The notes beneath the pieces are model-generated. The model searched no databases, was not told where the DNA came from, and was given only the letters and a program-made list of their open reading frames with translations. From Oscheius dolichura (Eukaryota; Nematoda; Chromadorea; Rhabditida; Rhabditidae), in the NCBI GenBank assembly GCA_932521035.1, contig OW051497.1:9734001-9798000 (forward strand): 64,000 nucleotides of DNA, read 5' to 3'. Made by a program: the position numbers and the translations under genes. Each line of letters starts with the position of its first letter. Within the stretch, counting starts at the first letter, position 1. Positions 24,246-36,969 of this stretch are shown here, piece after piece.

Positions 24246-25039
24246 CGTAGTTTCCCCTCCTCTAGCTGCATTTTAACCCTATCTAGCTTTATTTGTACTA
24301 GTTTACTAACTGGTCACATTTAAATGGTCTGCAATTAGGGTATTCTACTTACAATTAATCTTGGTGATTCCATGGCTCCGATAAGAGAGATTGACTTATC
24401 GAGTGCCTTGAAATGACCGGCGCCTAGCTTTGTCCACGAATCTCATTGTGCCGTGCACTACTTGTATACTCAACCTGTAAATAATGTTCTATACGTTGCC
24501 CTCTCCTCTAGTTGTTGTATATACCAGTTATCCCGGGATAGTCAGGATATAGTCAAAACCTCACGTCAAACCTCGCCTACCGATTGTCAGCGCATTTAGG
24601 GGATTCCCCACCTAGAGACGTCAGCTTTATTGTTTTCTTTTCTATTTTTATCCGTTGGCTAAATTGTAGGGTGTACCGGTTAATTTTTTTTTAATGTTGT
24701 AGCTGTTTTTTTTCATAATAAATGATTTCAGCTTGTTTGTTTTTTGTGAATGCTCTTAGCGGGGAGGTTTAGAGCAAAAAATGGTCTGGAACAAGCTGCG
24801 GCAGCGGAAACCGGGCCGCCGCCGGAAAACGGAACGGGCATGGAGATACTGGTCAAAGAGCTTGCTTTTCTGGGGGAATTGATAACTGTGAAATGTTTTC
24901 TTTCTGAAATAGTCGCTCCGAAACTCTTTCTCGCACTGTCAACGATCTCACCCGGGCCTGTAGCAGGAACGAACACCAAATTCCAAAACGTTACCACAAT
25001 CCTCGGCTGTACACTATCTTCTCTTCCTTCGGTTTCTAC

Positions 25040-25446
25040 TCAACCATCAGGCGGCTGATCACCACCTTCTACTACTGCCAAAAGGAGTAAATTTCTTTCT
25101 TTATGCAGTGGAAAAGTGGCGGGTGGTAGTAAAGCAACATAGAGTCCGGGGAGTACGGCTCTAATATCTGCCAAGACTATTCCGCTGTGTAGGGATGCCA
25201 AAGCCTCAGTGCTCCTTTCTAATGTTCCCTACTATGCCGCAAGAATAACCTTTGATGTTTTGGGGCGAGATCTCCGAGTGCAATGGTCATGCGTGCATTC
25301 CCTACGGCAAAATCTCTCCGGTATGTGCAACTGACTCCGAAAGCCACCAACGATTGAAGAGATGCAGAGATCGTGACAATCGCTTGATTAATGGCCGCCT
25401 GCTCCGGATGCGTGGGTAGGTAGCCGTAGGCATACGATGGAACCAT
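25040..25446 (-). CDS. Small unrecognised protein, two exons
   Basis: Exon 25250-25446 starts at an ATG (MVPSYAYGYLPTHPEQAAIN) and joins in phase 2 to exon 25040-25214 (TEALASLHSGIVLADIRAVL), giving about 123 aa. The reading frame is maintained across a 35-base intron, and the sequence is well-mixed and protein-like. It has two moderately hydrophobic helices (QAIVTISASLQSLVAFGVS and a segment around LPGLYVALLPPATF), but they are not clear membrane spans. I do not recognise a family. Its 3' end faces the GTPBP-like gene. It may be longer upstream if the ATG is preceded by another exon. Confidence 0.5.
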
Positions 25447-26877
25447 GTGAAATAAACAACTCAAAGAAGAGGCATTTGTTCAACGGTCATGCAGCTGCTC
25501 TTCTCAGAAGTTTACGTTGTGCAATATTTCTACTTCTAGGAGTAATATTGCATGACTATCACAGTGTCTCCCACTTGTATCGAACTGTTTACCAGTTAAT
25601 ATCGCTCAAAATCGCGATCTTCTCACTTCATAAGCATCCTAAAGCTTAGAAACAAGGTCAAACAAGTTTAGAATTTTTTTTTGGCTAAATTCACCCGTTT
25701 GTAAACAACTGCAGGCCATTTGTCAACTTTTTTTGTTGCGATCGCGTTGGACGCTACACAATGTGCAAAAGTCGGGGAATAGTTGGTTGACCACGGGCTG
25801 TTCTTAGCACAACTGACTCCACGGATTGATGGCTGGTAATTACGTGGTGTGTGCAAACCTAAGCAAAAACTCCGGTGATCACGTCAACATTTGATTCTTT
25901 GTAGTTTTACATTCATTTTTAGGGGGTTTTTTGGTCCTAGCTTACATTGGAATGTAAGACAGCCGGAGCAGGGCCTCCTTTCTAGAACGACATAACTTTA
26001 ATCTCCTTTCTTTTGTATACATATTTGGCAAAGGCTGCCAAGGACAATCGTTGTAGCTGTATACGATCGAGGTGTTTGTTCTTCCAACCAGGAATACAAC
26101 TCCTACACCTATCAGAAGGCCTCTGCAGTATCGGACGTGCAGATCAGGTTGTTTTCCTCCCCGAAAAATAGTTTATGACAAATTTATGTAGCCTGTCAGT
26201 AGTCTGGACGGGATAAAAAATAAGTTTTCAGTAGCCTGCATGCATGGATCTTCAGAGAGTTTCTCTTATCTCCTTTAGATTGCCACCGCTTTTAATCAGC
26301 CTCCATCGGTAGGAACACGATTAACATCTGGTAATCATTGACATCTTCTCGCAGATCCTTCAGAATCTTTTTTGATATAAAAATATGTGGCCCCAGGTGT
26401 TGGTGCGGCAGGTTCTATTTGTGTCCCCATCACTTTCTTGCAACTGCCGTTGACCCGCCACCCCCTCAGGCAACAGCTGACTCGATTGTTCTACCTCTGG
26501 TCAGTCGGGTCTTTCGTATCGGCAAGAAGAAGTCGGCGCTTCTCTCGATGTCGTCCCCTCGACGTTTTTTACTTAATCGCACACCTTATACACCTAATAA
26601 CAAATTGAGTTGGCGGATCCCTAACGGCAGGCGTAGTAAAATGGTAGCTTTTAGCGCCACCCTCATCAGCCACGCCTCTCACTTTGAATCAGGACTTTAG
26701 TCAGGCGAACCGTGAGCAAATGAAGATGAACACATCTTTTTCGAGAAAGAGCCCACCTTGGCTCACAATAGTTGTGACTGTCCCTGGTTTCTCTCCCCCT
26801 TTACTGATTTCACCCCTCAATCCTTGCTTCGTTCTCTCTTAACTTTTCCTTCTTTTATTACAAGTTGACTATTACAG
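25447..26877. other. Upstream region of the myosin gene
   Basis: No supported coding exon was found in about 1.4 kb. A TATA-like GATATAAAAAT lies near 26374-26385, about 500 bases before the myosin ATG. The sequence around 26090-26150 has a possible 5' UTR exon ending in a donor-like GTTGTT, but this is weak. The interval is expected to hold muscle regulatory elements. Confidence 0.35.
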
Positions 26878-26883
26878 ACCAAG

Positions 26884-29800
26884 ATGGACGGTCCATTCGA
26901 GAAGGATCCCGGATTCCAATTCCTTGGCATTTCCCGTGAAGCCAAAGCCGCCTCGGCTTCCAGACCTTTCGACTCCAAGAAAAACTGCTGGGTGCCTGAC
27001 CCGGAGGACGGTGGGTATTACGTTTCGTGAAGTTTTCGTGCCAGGTGTCCGCTTGAAAAAAAACGGGGTGTTCTTCCCGAAGGACAATTACTGAGGGCAA
27101 CCTTTTGAACTGCGTAGAGAATCCCTTCATTATTTTTCAAAGGCAACTCTGCTAGGGGTACATCAAGAGCTTATTTACCGATTTCTTGTTTTCCCCGGTA
27201 ATTAAAAACTCTCAAGGAACAATGCCGTAGTACCTCTTTATGAGTGCTACGGAGAGACAGGGCAATGCCTCTGACCATGAGATTGGACGCCTGTAGGTCA
27301 TTTAATCCTAATTTTTTCGTATCTGCCAGTCAAAATTCGATAGAACGGCTATTTACAGCCTACGAGGAGAGTATTTTTGTGTAACTTGCCACTCAAAAAT
27401 TTCTTCTTTTGGATTTTACTTTATGACCGTTATCACCTATACCTCCTCCAGCTATTTTCTATTCGTAAATTTTGAGCGGCACCTTTGTGATGTGCATATG
27501 TTGCTAACTGGGGAGCTGTCTTCGAGCCATCCATCGCAATATAAAATCGGTTTACACTCCCCACTCCCATCCTACGCCCATTGTAATTCCTCGAGCGCAT
27601 AGTAAAGCGCCACCACGTGTGCTCCCGATACAACCCGGCGATCGGTGATCGTCAGTTTTGCGAAGAGTGATGTTAAAAAGCGAGCATCACCTGTGAAACA
27701 CATGGGCAGGCAAAATATCGGGGGTAGGGCAAGGAGCTGGTGATCAGAGCCCGCTTAAGGAAATGTTTAAATTCTTCACAGTACGAGTAGATAACCGTTT
27801 TGTTTAGGATTCGTCGCTGCTGAGATCCAATCCGTTACCGGAGACCAAGTCAGTGTCGTCACTGCCAAGGGAAATCAGGTAAATAACACCTTACTGGAAA
27901 AAGATTGCTCTTTGGAACGTTTCTTTGACCTTTCGGATCCCGAGCATGGGTTAACAGTTGTGCTCCCCGGATACACATGTGATCCTTGCACGATTTCTTG
28001 GAAGCTAAACGGGTTGTTTACTTGGTCCACGACAAGATTTAGTGTAAAAAAGACTGGAAGGCATCTGTGACCCTTGAACAAAAACAAGAGTATCGAATGA
28101 CTGAAAATATGAGTACAACCCGTCACCAAAGGTAACTTTCAGGTGACTGTCAAGAAAGATGAAGCCCAAGAGATGAATCCCCCCAAGTTCGATAAGACCG
28201 AGGACATGGCCAACTTGACATTCTTGAATGAGGCCTCCGTCTTGGCCAACTTGAAGGAGCGTTACAAGGACATGATGATCTACGTAACGATTCTTGTCGG
28301 CTACAGTAACTAGGAGTTTAGACCTATTCCGGTCTCTTCTGTGTTGTAATCAACCCCTACAAGCGTCTTCCCATCTACACCGAGTCCGTCATCAAGCACT
28401 ACATGGGAAAGAGAAGAAACGAGATGCCTCCTCATCTCTTCGCTACTTCCGATGAGGCTTACAGAAACATGGTCCAAGGTTTGAAAGGAGAATAGAGTAA
28501 AACAAGGAGAGAGTTCAGACAAGGAAAACCAGTCCATGCTCATTACCGGAGAATCTGGAGCTGGTAAGACCGAGAACACAAAGAAGGTTATTTCCTACTT
28601 CGCCATCGTTGGAGCCACCCAGGCTGCCCAATCCAAGGAACAACCAGCAGAGGGAAAGAAGGGAGTAAGGAAGAAGAAGTTACGATACAGTAACCTAATG
28701 TTTAGGGTACCCTCGAAGAGCAGATTGTACAGACCAACCCCGTATTGGAGGCCTTCGGTAACGCCAAGACCGTCCGTAACAACAACTCCTCCCGTTTCGG
28801 AAAGTTCATCCGAACTCACTTCTCCGCTTCCGGAAAGCTGGCTGGAGGAGACATTGAGCACTGTAATTTATCTCAATTAATCGACACACAAAGCCAATTC
28901 AGATCTCCTCGAGAAGTCTCGTGTCGTCCGTCAGGCCCCCGGAGAGCGTTGCTACCACATCTTCTACCAGATCATGTCTGGAAACGACCCCAGCCTTCGT
29001 GGAAAGCTGAAGCTAACCAACGAGATCACCTACTACCACTTCTGCTCCCAGGCAGAATTGACCATCGAAGGAATGGACGACAAGGAAGAGATGGGTCTCA
29101 CTCAGGACGCCTTTAACATCATGGGCTTCGAAGACTTCGAAGTCATGGATCTCTACCGCGCTTGTGCTGGTATCATGCATATGGGAGAGATGAAGTTCAA
29201 GCAGAGACCTCGTGAAGAGCAGGCCGAACAGGACGGTGAAGAGGGTAAAAGGTCTCATTAAAAGCTTACTCTTCCATGATTGTAGATGCCGCCAATGCTG
29301 CTGTCAACCTTGGAATCAACCACGAGGAGTTCCTCAAGGCTCTGACCAAGCCCCGTGTCCGTGTCGGAACTGAATGGGTCAACAAGGGACAGAACCTTGA
29401 GCAGGTAGACCCCTTTTCCTATCCGGGGAAAACCAAAAGTTCAGGTCAACTGGGCCGTCTCTGGTCTTGCCAAGGCTATCTACGCCCGCATGTTCAAATG
29501 GCTCATTTACCGCTGTAACAAGACCCTCGATGCCAAGGCAATTGAGCGCCGCTTCTTCATTGGAGTCTTGGATATTGCTGGATTCGAAATCTTTGATGTA
29601 ATTGGTCGCTTGAATAATAACAAGAGACCTGGTTTAGCTCAACTCCTTCGAACAGCTCTGGATCAACTTCGTCAATGAGCGTCTCCAGCAATTCTTCAAC
29701 CATCACATGTTCGTCCTCGAGCAGGAGGAGTACAAACGTGAAGGAATTGCCTGGACCTTTATCGATTTCGGTCTCGATCTTCAGGCTTGCATCGAGCTTA

Positions 29801-32800
29801 TCGAGAAGGTAAAATAGTTTTCCACCGCTAGGAAAACAAAGAGTTTTAGCCTCTCGGTATCATCTCCATGCTCGATGAGGAGTGTATCGTCCCCAAGGCC
29901 ACTGACATGACCTATGTGCAGAAGCTGCTCGACCAGCACTTGGGCAAGCACCCCAACTTCCAGAAGCCCAAGCCACCCAAGGGCAAACAGGCCGAGGCTC
30001 ACTTCGCCATCGTCCACTACGCTGGAACTGTCCGTTACAATGCCAACAACTTCCTCGAGAAGAACAAGGATCCTCTCAATGACACCGCTGTCGCTCTTCT
30101 GAAGCACGGAAAGGACATGGCTCTGATGCAGGACATCTGGGCCGACTACCAGACCCAGGAGGAGGCCGCCGAGGCTGCCAAGGCTGGACAGACTGGTGGA
30201 AAGAAGAAGGGAAAGTCTTCTTCCTTCATGACTGTCTCCATGATCTACCGCGAGTCCCTCAACAACCTCATGACCATGCTCTACCAGACTCACCCTCACT
30301 TCATCCGTTGTATCATCCCCAACGAGAAGAAGCAGTCTGGTAAGATCTGTCCTGACTCCTTTTAAAAAGTATTAACTTTCAGGAGTGATCGACTCCGCTC
30401 TCGTCCTAAACCAGCTGACATGCAACGGTGTACTGGAAGGAATCCGTATTTGCAGGAAGGGATTCCCCAACAGAATGATCTACGAAGACTTCAAGCACCG
30501 TTATTCGATCCTGGCTGCCGAGCAGTCCAAGTCAGCTGCTGATGAGAAGGCTGCCTCTGTTGCCATCACTGACACGCTTGTCAAGGATGGAAACCTCAAT
30601 GATGACGAGTTCAAGATCGGAAACACCAAGGTAACCAGTTCAATTAACATTAATAAAAAGGGGTTTAGATCTTCTTCCGTGCCGGTATCCTCGCTCGTCT
30701 TGAGGATATTCGTGACGAGATCCTCGCCAAGATCATGGTCATGTTCCAAAGCCGTGTCCGTTGGTACCTCGGACAGGCCGAAGTCCGTCGCCGCCACGAA
30801 CAGCAGACCGGCCTTCTGCTTCTCCAGCGCAACGTCCGCGCCTGGTGCACCCTCCGCACATGGGAATGGTTCAAGCTCTTCGGAAAGGTAGGCGGATGCT
30901 CAAATAGCCTATATCTAGTTGTAAAAGCCGGCTGGGTTGATTCATTTTTACTGCATTCGTTTTGAAATTGTTCTTTTTCAGGTCAAGCCTATGCTCAAGG
31001 CTGGAAAGGAACAAGAAGCCATGGGAGAACTTGCCGATAAGATCAAGGCCTTGGAGGAACAGGTCCAGAGGGGAGAGATCTGCCGTAAGGAGCTCGAAAC
31101 TCAAGTTGCTGGACTGGTTGAGGAGAAGAACCAATTGTTCGCCAACCTCGAGAAGGAGAAGGCTAATCTTCAAGACGCCGAGGAGCGCAACGAGAAGCTC
31201 CAGCAGATGAAGGCCGACCTCGACCGCCAGTTGAACGATGTCTCTGACCGGTTGGCCGACATGGAGGAAAGAAACACTGATCTCCAGCGCCAGAAGAAGA
31301 AGGCTGATCAGGAGATTGCTGATACCAAGAAGCACCTCCAGGATCTCGAGCTCAGCCTCAAGAAGGCTGAGGCTGAGAAGCAGGCGCGTGACCACAACAT
31401 CCGCTCTCTCCAAGATGAGATGGCCAACCAGGACGAGACTGTTGGAAAACTCAACAAGGAGAAGAAGCACCAAGAAGAAGTCAACCGCAAGCTTCTTGAA
31501 GATCTCCAGGCCGAGGAGGACAAGGTCAACCACATGGAGAAGGTAATCAACAACATTAAAATGGTCTTAAAGTCAGTTTAGGTCCGCTCTAAGCTCGAGC
31601 AGCAGCTCGACGATATCGAGGACACCATGGACAGAGAGAAGCGCTCTCGCCAGGATCTTGAGAAGTCCAAGAGGAAGGTAGAGGGTGAACTCAAGGTTGC
31701 CCAGGAGAACATCGATGAGATGACCAAGCAGAAGCACGACGTTGAGCAGAACCTGAAGAAGTAAGCAAAGAATCAGTGTTGGACTAATCAACATGCTTTT
31801 AGGAAGGAGGGTGAGCTCCACGCCGTCTCCAGCAAACTGGAAGAGGAGCAGTCCCTGGTTGCTAAGCTCCAGCGCCAGATCAAGGAACTCCAGGCTCGCA
31901 TTGCTGAGCTTGAGGAGGAACTTGACAACGAACGCCAGAGCCGCTCCAAGTCCGACCGCTCTCGTTCAGAGCTCCAGCGCGAGTTGGAAGAGCTCAGCGA
32001 GCGTCTTGAACAGGCTGGAGGAGCCACCGCTGCCCAGATTGAAGCCAACAAGAAGCGTGAGGCTGAGCTTGCTCGTCTCCGTCGTGAAGCTGAGGAGAAC
32101 CTTCTCAACCACGAAACCCAGCTGGCTTCCCTCCGTAAGAAGCAGACTGATGCTGTCTCTGAGCTGACCGACCAGCTCGAGACTATCCAAAAGATCAAGG
32201 CTAAGGGAGACAAGGACCGTGCTCAGCTCCAGCGCGATCTCGAATCTGCTAACTCCACTGCCGACAGCGAGGTAACTCAGTCAATTTTTCCATTTCTTAA
32301 ACCTAATATTGCAGGTTCGTGCTCGCCAAGACCTTGAGAAGGCCCTGAAGACCTTGGAAGTCCAGTATTCCGAGATCTCCACCAAGGCTGATGAGCAGTC
32401 TCGTCAGCTCAACGACTTCGCTGCTCTCAAGAACCGTTTGAACAACGAAAACGGAGACCTTGGCAGACAATTGGAGGATATGGAGAACCAGATCAACAGT
32501 CTCCACCGCCTGAAGTCTCAGCTTACCAGCCAGCTAGAGGAGACCCGTCGCAACTACGACGAGGAGACACGGTAAAATTAACTTAGGGAGGAAATAATCG
32601 GTTCGTTTTAGTGAGCGCCAGGCTCTTGCCGCTCAGGTCAAGAACTTCGAACACGAAAACGACAGCCTTCGTGAACAGTTGGATGAGGAGCAGGAGGCCA
32701 AGGCTGAGCTTCTCCGCCAGATCAGCAAGCAGAATGCTGAGATCCAACAATGGAAGGCCCGCTTCGAGAGCGAGGGACTTGCCAAGCTCGACGAAATCGA

Positions 32801-34629
32801 GGAGGCCAAGAAGAAGCTCCAGCAGAAGGTTCAGGAACTCACCGAAGCCAACGAGATGGCCTTCGGAAAGATTGCCTCTTTGGAGAAGGTCCGCCACAAG
32901 CTCATGCAAGACTTGGATGATGCTCAGGTAAACAATAATCAAGGATTGTTCTCAATTTACCACTTTAGGTTGATGTTGAGCGCTCTGCTGCCTATGCTGC
33001 TGCTTTGGAGAAGAAGCAGAAGGGCTTCGACCGCATCATCGACGAATGGAGAAAGAAATACGACGACCTCGCTGCCGAACTTGATGCTGCTCAGCGTGAC
33101 AACCGCAACCTTGCCACTGACCTCTTCAAGGCCAAGACCGCTCAGGATGAACTTGCCGAGCACCTTGAGAGTGTCCGTCGCGAGAACAAGCAGCTCGCCC
33201 AGGAAGTCAAGGACTTGACCGACCAGCTTGGAGAGGGAGGACGCTCCGTCCACGAGCTCCAGAAGATCGTCCGCCGTTTGGAGGTCGAGAAGGAAGAACT
33301 CCAGAAGGCTCTCGACGAGGCTGAGTCCGCTCTTGAGGCTGAGGAAGCCAAGGTTCTCCGTGCCCAGGTCGAAGTCTCCCAGATCCGTGCCGAAATCGAG
33401 AAGCGCATCCAGGAGAAGGAGGAAGAGTTCGAGAACACTCGCAAGAACCACCAACGTGCTCTGGAAAGCATGCAAGCCACTTTGGAAGCCGAGATGAAGC
33501 ACAAGGAAGAGGCTCTCCGCATCAAGAAGAAGCTCGAGCAAGACATCAACGATCTTGAGATCGCCCTCGACCACGCCAACCGTGCCAACGCTGATGCCCA
33601 GAAGACCATCAAGAAGTACATGGAGACCGTCCGCGAGCTTCAGATGCAGGTCGAAGACGAACAGCGCCAGAAGGACGAGATCAGGGAGCAGTTCCTCTCC
33701 TCGGAGAAGCGCAACGCCATGCTCCAGGCTGAAAAGGACGAACTTGCCCAGCAGGCCGAAGCAGCTGAGCGTGCTCGCCGCAATGCTGAGATTGAGGCTA
33801 TTGAGCTTCGTGAACAGCTCAACGATGCTTCTGCTCAGTTGAATGCCGTCAGTGGAATCAAGAGAAAGCTCGAGGGAGAACTCCAGGCCCTTCACGCTGA
33901 ACTGGATGAGGCTCTGTCCGAACTCAAGAACCTCGACGAACAGGCCAAGAAGGCATCTGCTGATGCTGCCCGTCTTGCTGAAGAGCTCCGACAAGAACAG
34001 GAGCACAGCATGCACGTTGAGAGACTCCGCCGCGGATTGGAAGTCCAGATCAAGGAGATGCAGGTCAGACTTGACGAGGCTGAGGCTGCTGCCCTCAAGG
34101 GAGGAAAGAAGATCATTGCCCAACTCGAGTCCCGTATCCGTGCTTTGGAACAAGATTTCGATGGAGAACAGAGGTAAGAAAAGTGGAAGAAGTGTAATTA
34201 ATTGAGACTTTTCCAGACGCCACCAGGAAACCGAGAAGGCCTACAGAAAGGCTGAGCGCAGAGTTAAGGAGGTTGAATTCCAGCTTGATGAAGACAAGAG
34301 GAACTGTGAGAAACTCACTGAGCTGATTGACAAGCTCCAGGCTAAATTGAAGGTCTTCAAGAGACAGACTGACGAAGCTGTGAGTCATGCCCTATTCCCC
34401 CTTGATAATTATTCTTGTTTAGGAGGAAGTTGCCGCTACCAACCTCGGCAAGTACCGTCAACTCCAGGCCCAGCTTGATGACGCCGAGGAGCGAGCTGAC
34501 ATCGCTGAAAACGCCCTGTCCAAGATGCGCAATAAGATCCGCGCTTCCGCTAGTGTTGCCCCCTCCGGTGGACTTATGCACTCCGCTTCCAGTATGGTTG
34601 CCCGCAGTACATCACGCCACGACTTCTAA
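26884..34629 (+). CDS. Muscle (class II) myosin heavy chain
   Basis: Twenty-one coding exons encode about 1965 aa, the usual full length: 26884-27010, 27808-27878, 28143-28283, 28322-28478, 28520-28664, 28706-28862, 28903-29244, 29286-29404, 29445-29597, 29638-29808, 29850-30339, 30383-30630, 30669-30887, 30982-31542, 31582-31760, 31803-32271, 32315-32571, 32612-32927, 32969-34173, 34217-34379 and 34423-34629. The motor shows the P-loop [10 protein letters not shown], switch [11 protein letters not shown], switch [11 protein letters not shown], a Lys-rich loop 2 ([10 protein letters not shown]) and the SH region [21 protein letters not shown] lever arm with an IQ-like [11 protein letters not shown] follows, then a long heptad-repeat rod and the short tail [11 protein letters not shown]. 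This is the thick-filament motor of body muscle, of the same family as worm unc-54/myo-3. Coding GC is high and third positions are strongly biased, as in highly expressed genes. The first intron (797 bases) is unusually long here. Confidence 0.97.
27011..27807 (+). other. Long first intron of the myosin gene
   Basis: At 797 bases it is by far the longest intron of this gene; the others are 35-265 bases. It starts GTGGGT and ends TTGTTTAG. No open frame of note is present. Early long introns of muscle genes often hold enhancers, but no specific site was identified. Confidence 0.5.
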
Positions 34630-34758
34630 ATTCCATGCCGTCATATAATAATTTGCCCCCTATGTTTCTTTTTGTGTTTTATTCGCTGAACTTCTAGTCA
34701 TGTGTACAGCTGCCATCTTCTCAAATGAACATTCTTAATAAGTAATGCTTTATTGTGA

Positions 34759-35854
34759 TTAGACATTGCGATAGTTGCCCTTGCTGACTCCGGCATTCTC
34801 GCGTCTGTCGGGGCAAGAGCAGTACCTGAAAGAGATCTAAGATCAAGATAGGGATGGGGGTCGTACTCTGCGTCACGGCCAGGTCTGCCCTCAATTCCTT
34901 CATCTCCGGCCTCTCCGTCGGATCCCTGAGGTCCTTGTCTGCCGGCAGGTCCGGGAGGTCCATGTGGTCCAGGCTCTCCGGGAGGTCCGTTAAGTCCATT
35001 AGCTCCGGGTGGTCCCTTAAAAGGGCATTTTATAGTGATAACTTTAAAAACATACCTGGAATCCTTGCTCTCCTCTGGGTCCCTTGGGTCCAGGACGTCC
35101 AATGGGGTGAACAGCGTCTTGTCCCTTCTCTCCGGGAGGTCCGGGCTCTCCAATCTTTCCGAGAGGTCCAGGAGGTCCTTGTTCTCCGGGGTGGCCGGGT
35201 TGTCCGTCACGTCCAGGCATTCCATCGTGTCCCTTAGGTCCGGCAAGCCCACGAGATCCGGGTCTTCCAAGAGCTCCAGGTGGGCCAGGGGGTCCAACGG
35301 GACAATAGAAGCAGCCAGAAGAGTCTCTGCTAGGAGCAACATCCTCAGCATCAATTCCGTGCTTTCCGTCCTGTCCAGGAATACCGGAAGGTCCGGAGCT
35401 TCCGGGAGATCCCTTAGGTCCGGGAGGTCCAACGGGGCACTTGTTGTCAGCTTGGCAGTTACAGTTGGGTCCAGCTCCTCCAGATCCATTAGGCCCAGGA
35501 CTCTGAGAGAACACTGGGGGAACGGAAGGAGGGTTTCCAGTAGGGGTAGCGGGGCTTCCATCGTTTACGGGATGGCTGGATGGGTGAACATCTGACTCAT
35601 ACTGACGGCGGACACGCTTGGCGAAAGCTCCAAGGGACATGATATCGCGCCAGAGATCATCAGTAGAAGACTAGAAAACAGTAAATATATTATGTAAAAA
35701 GAGATGCGCTTACTCTGAATCCTCCCATTTCGGTCTCCAACTCGGACCAGAAGCCGTGGACATCATTGTAGATGGTAGACATGGCAACGAGACAGGCGAT
35801 CAAGGTAACAGCCGAAATCGAGGATGCCACCAAGGTGGCAGTCTGCACCTTCAT
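34759..35854 (-). CDS. Cuticle collagen (minus strand)
   Basis: Exons 35714-35854, 35056-35670, 34867-35015 and 34759-34825 encode about 323 aa. Residues 1-45 hold the nematode cuticle collagen N domain with a membrane/signal-anchor segment ([19 protein letters not shown], then a Tyr-Asn-Asp-Val segment and W-x-E-L-E-T-E-M). The subtilisin-like cleavage site is KRVRRQ. Gly-X-Y blocks are separated by cysteine clusters ([14 protein letters not shown]) and end in an [11 protein letters not shown] tail, the standard disulfide frame of these extracellular matrix proteins. The ATG is two bases after an acceptor. A TATA box on the same strand lies at 35943-35950, and a small 5' UTR exon ending near 35898 is plausible. 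A minus-strand AATAAA overlaps 34749-34754, only a few bases beyond the stop. Confidence 0.94.
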
Positions 35855-35942
35855 GTCTAAAAATATTTCAGTGAGATCGCTACAAAAGCCGTTTACCCAA
35901 ACGTGGATGGAAGGAAAATGGCTGTCAACTCGCAGCTGTCTC

Positions 35943-35950
35943 TTTTATAT
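35943..35950 (-). promoter_or_regulatory. TATA box of the minus-strand cuticle collagen
   Basis: Read on the minus strand the sequence is ATATAAAA. It lies about 90 bases above the collagen ATG, just before a GC-balanced stretch that ends in a donor-like GTAAAC. The spacing suits a core promoter followed by a short 5' UTR exon and an intron ending next to the ATG. Confidence 0.55.
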
Positions 35951-36871
35951 CGGCATTTGGGTCATTCCGGGAACTGTCTTTTGAGTCCAACGGCGCGGGG
36001 AAAGACAATGTTCTTAGGAGAGTGTCCAGCATGCGCTTACGAAGTACATTCGGGAGGGGGTAAAATGGGAAGTCCGGTTCTTTCGGAATCCCGCTATGCT
36101 GAGGGAGTGGTCAAAAACTTTCATTTGTTATCCATTATGTACAACAAAAAAGGGATACGATCGAGACTAAAGCATAGTACAGACTGTACTATTGCTATAA
36201 GAAGAGAACGATGAAATATCACATGTCGGTTCAGGCAACGGTAGTGCTAGTTTCAAAAACGAAGATCCACCAAATGAATAATTGATGGCAACCCACTGCA
36301 AGAAATAAGGTTTCCTTATTTTGGGAGGAAAACTGACCGTTTGAGGAGGCATCATGGCAGTAACAATAGTCAAGAAAGCCAAAAGCAACAGCGATTTAAA
36401 CCTAAAACACGAGGTTAGACCACGAGGAACACGTACATGTTCCGGCGGAGACGGGAAGTGACCGAAGGGCTCAGGCGGTAGGAGGCGATCAAATAGAAGG
36501 AACCGGACACCAGCTGACGTGACCGGAGAGTGAGCCGGAATGGTGCAAGCCGTCATGTCTGAAAAGAAAAGCACAAAGAGGTTTCAACACAACGTGGCAT
36601 TGTGGCTATAATTAATGCAGGGAAAAAGAAAAGAGACCGAAATAACTGCCTTCAATTTTGATAGTTAGTATAATCCGGCTGTTCAAAAGAAATCTGCGCT
36701 TCTGTCTATCTTCAATTATTCTAATTCGAGACCACCTGTATAGTTCCACGCAGTGCGTTGGTTATCTTTCTCTCGACTCGTTTATCTCTCCTTCATCTCG
36801 CCATCACATATCTACCTCCCGATGTCCTTTGTTTTGCATATCCGCGCCATCTGGGTCAACCTGATCACCTC

Positions 36872-36878
36872 TATAAAA
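36872..36878 (+). promoter_or_regulatory. TATA box of the plus-strand cuticle collagen
   Basis: TATAAAA lies about 98 bases before the collagen ATG at 36970, and the ATG itself follows an acceptor (TTTCAG then GT). The arrangement mirrors that of the divergent collagen on the other strand. Confidence 0.6.
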
Positions 36879-36969
36879 GCCACGGTGAAGGACAGATCTG
36901 GCAGTCTCTTCCATGCGCACTAGCCTCTTCTCTTTATCAATAACCATCTTAAATCTAAAAATTTCAGGT

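Noticed and set aside
32957-34153. 398-codon minus-strand frame over the myosin rod
   Set aside because: Antisense shadow of the myosin coiled coil. No start context, introns or domains of its own.
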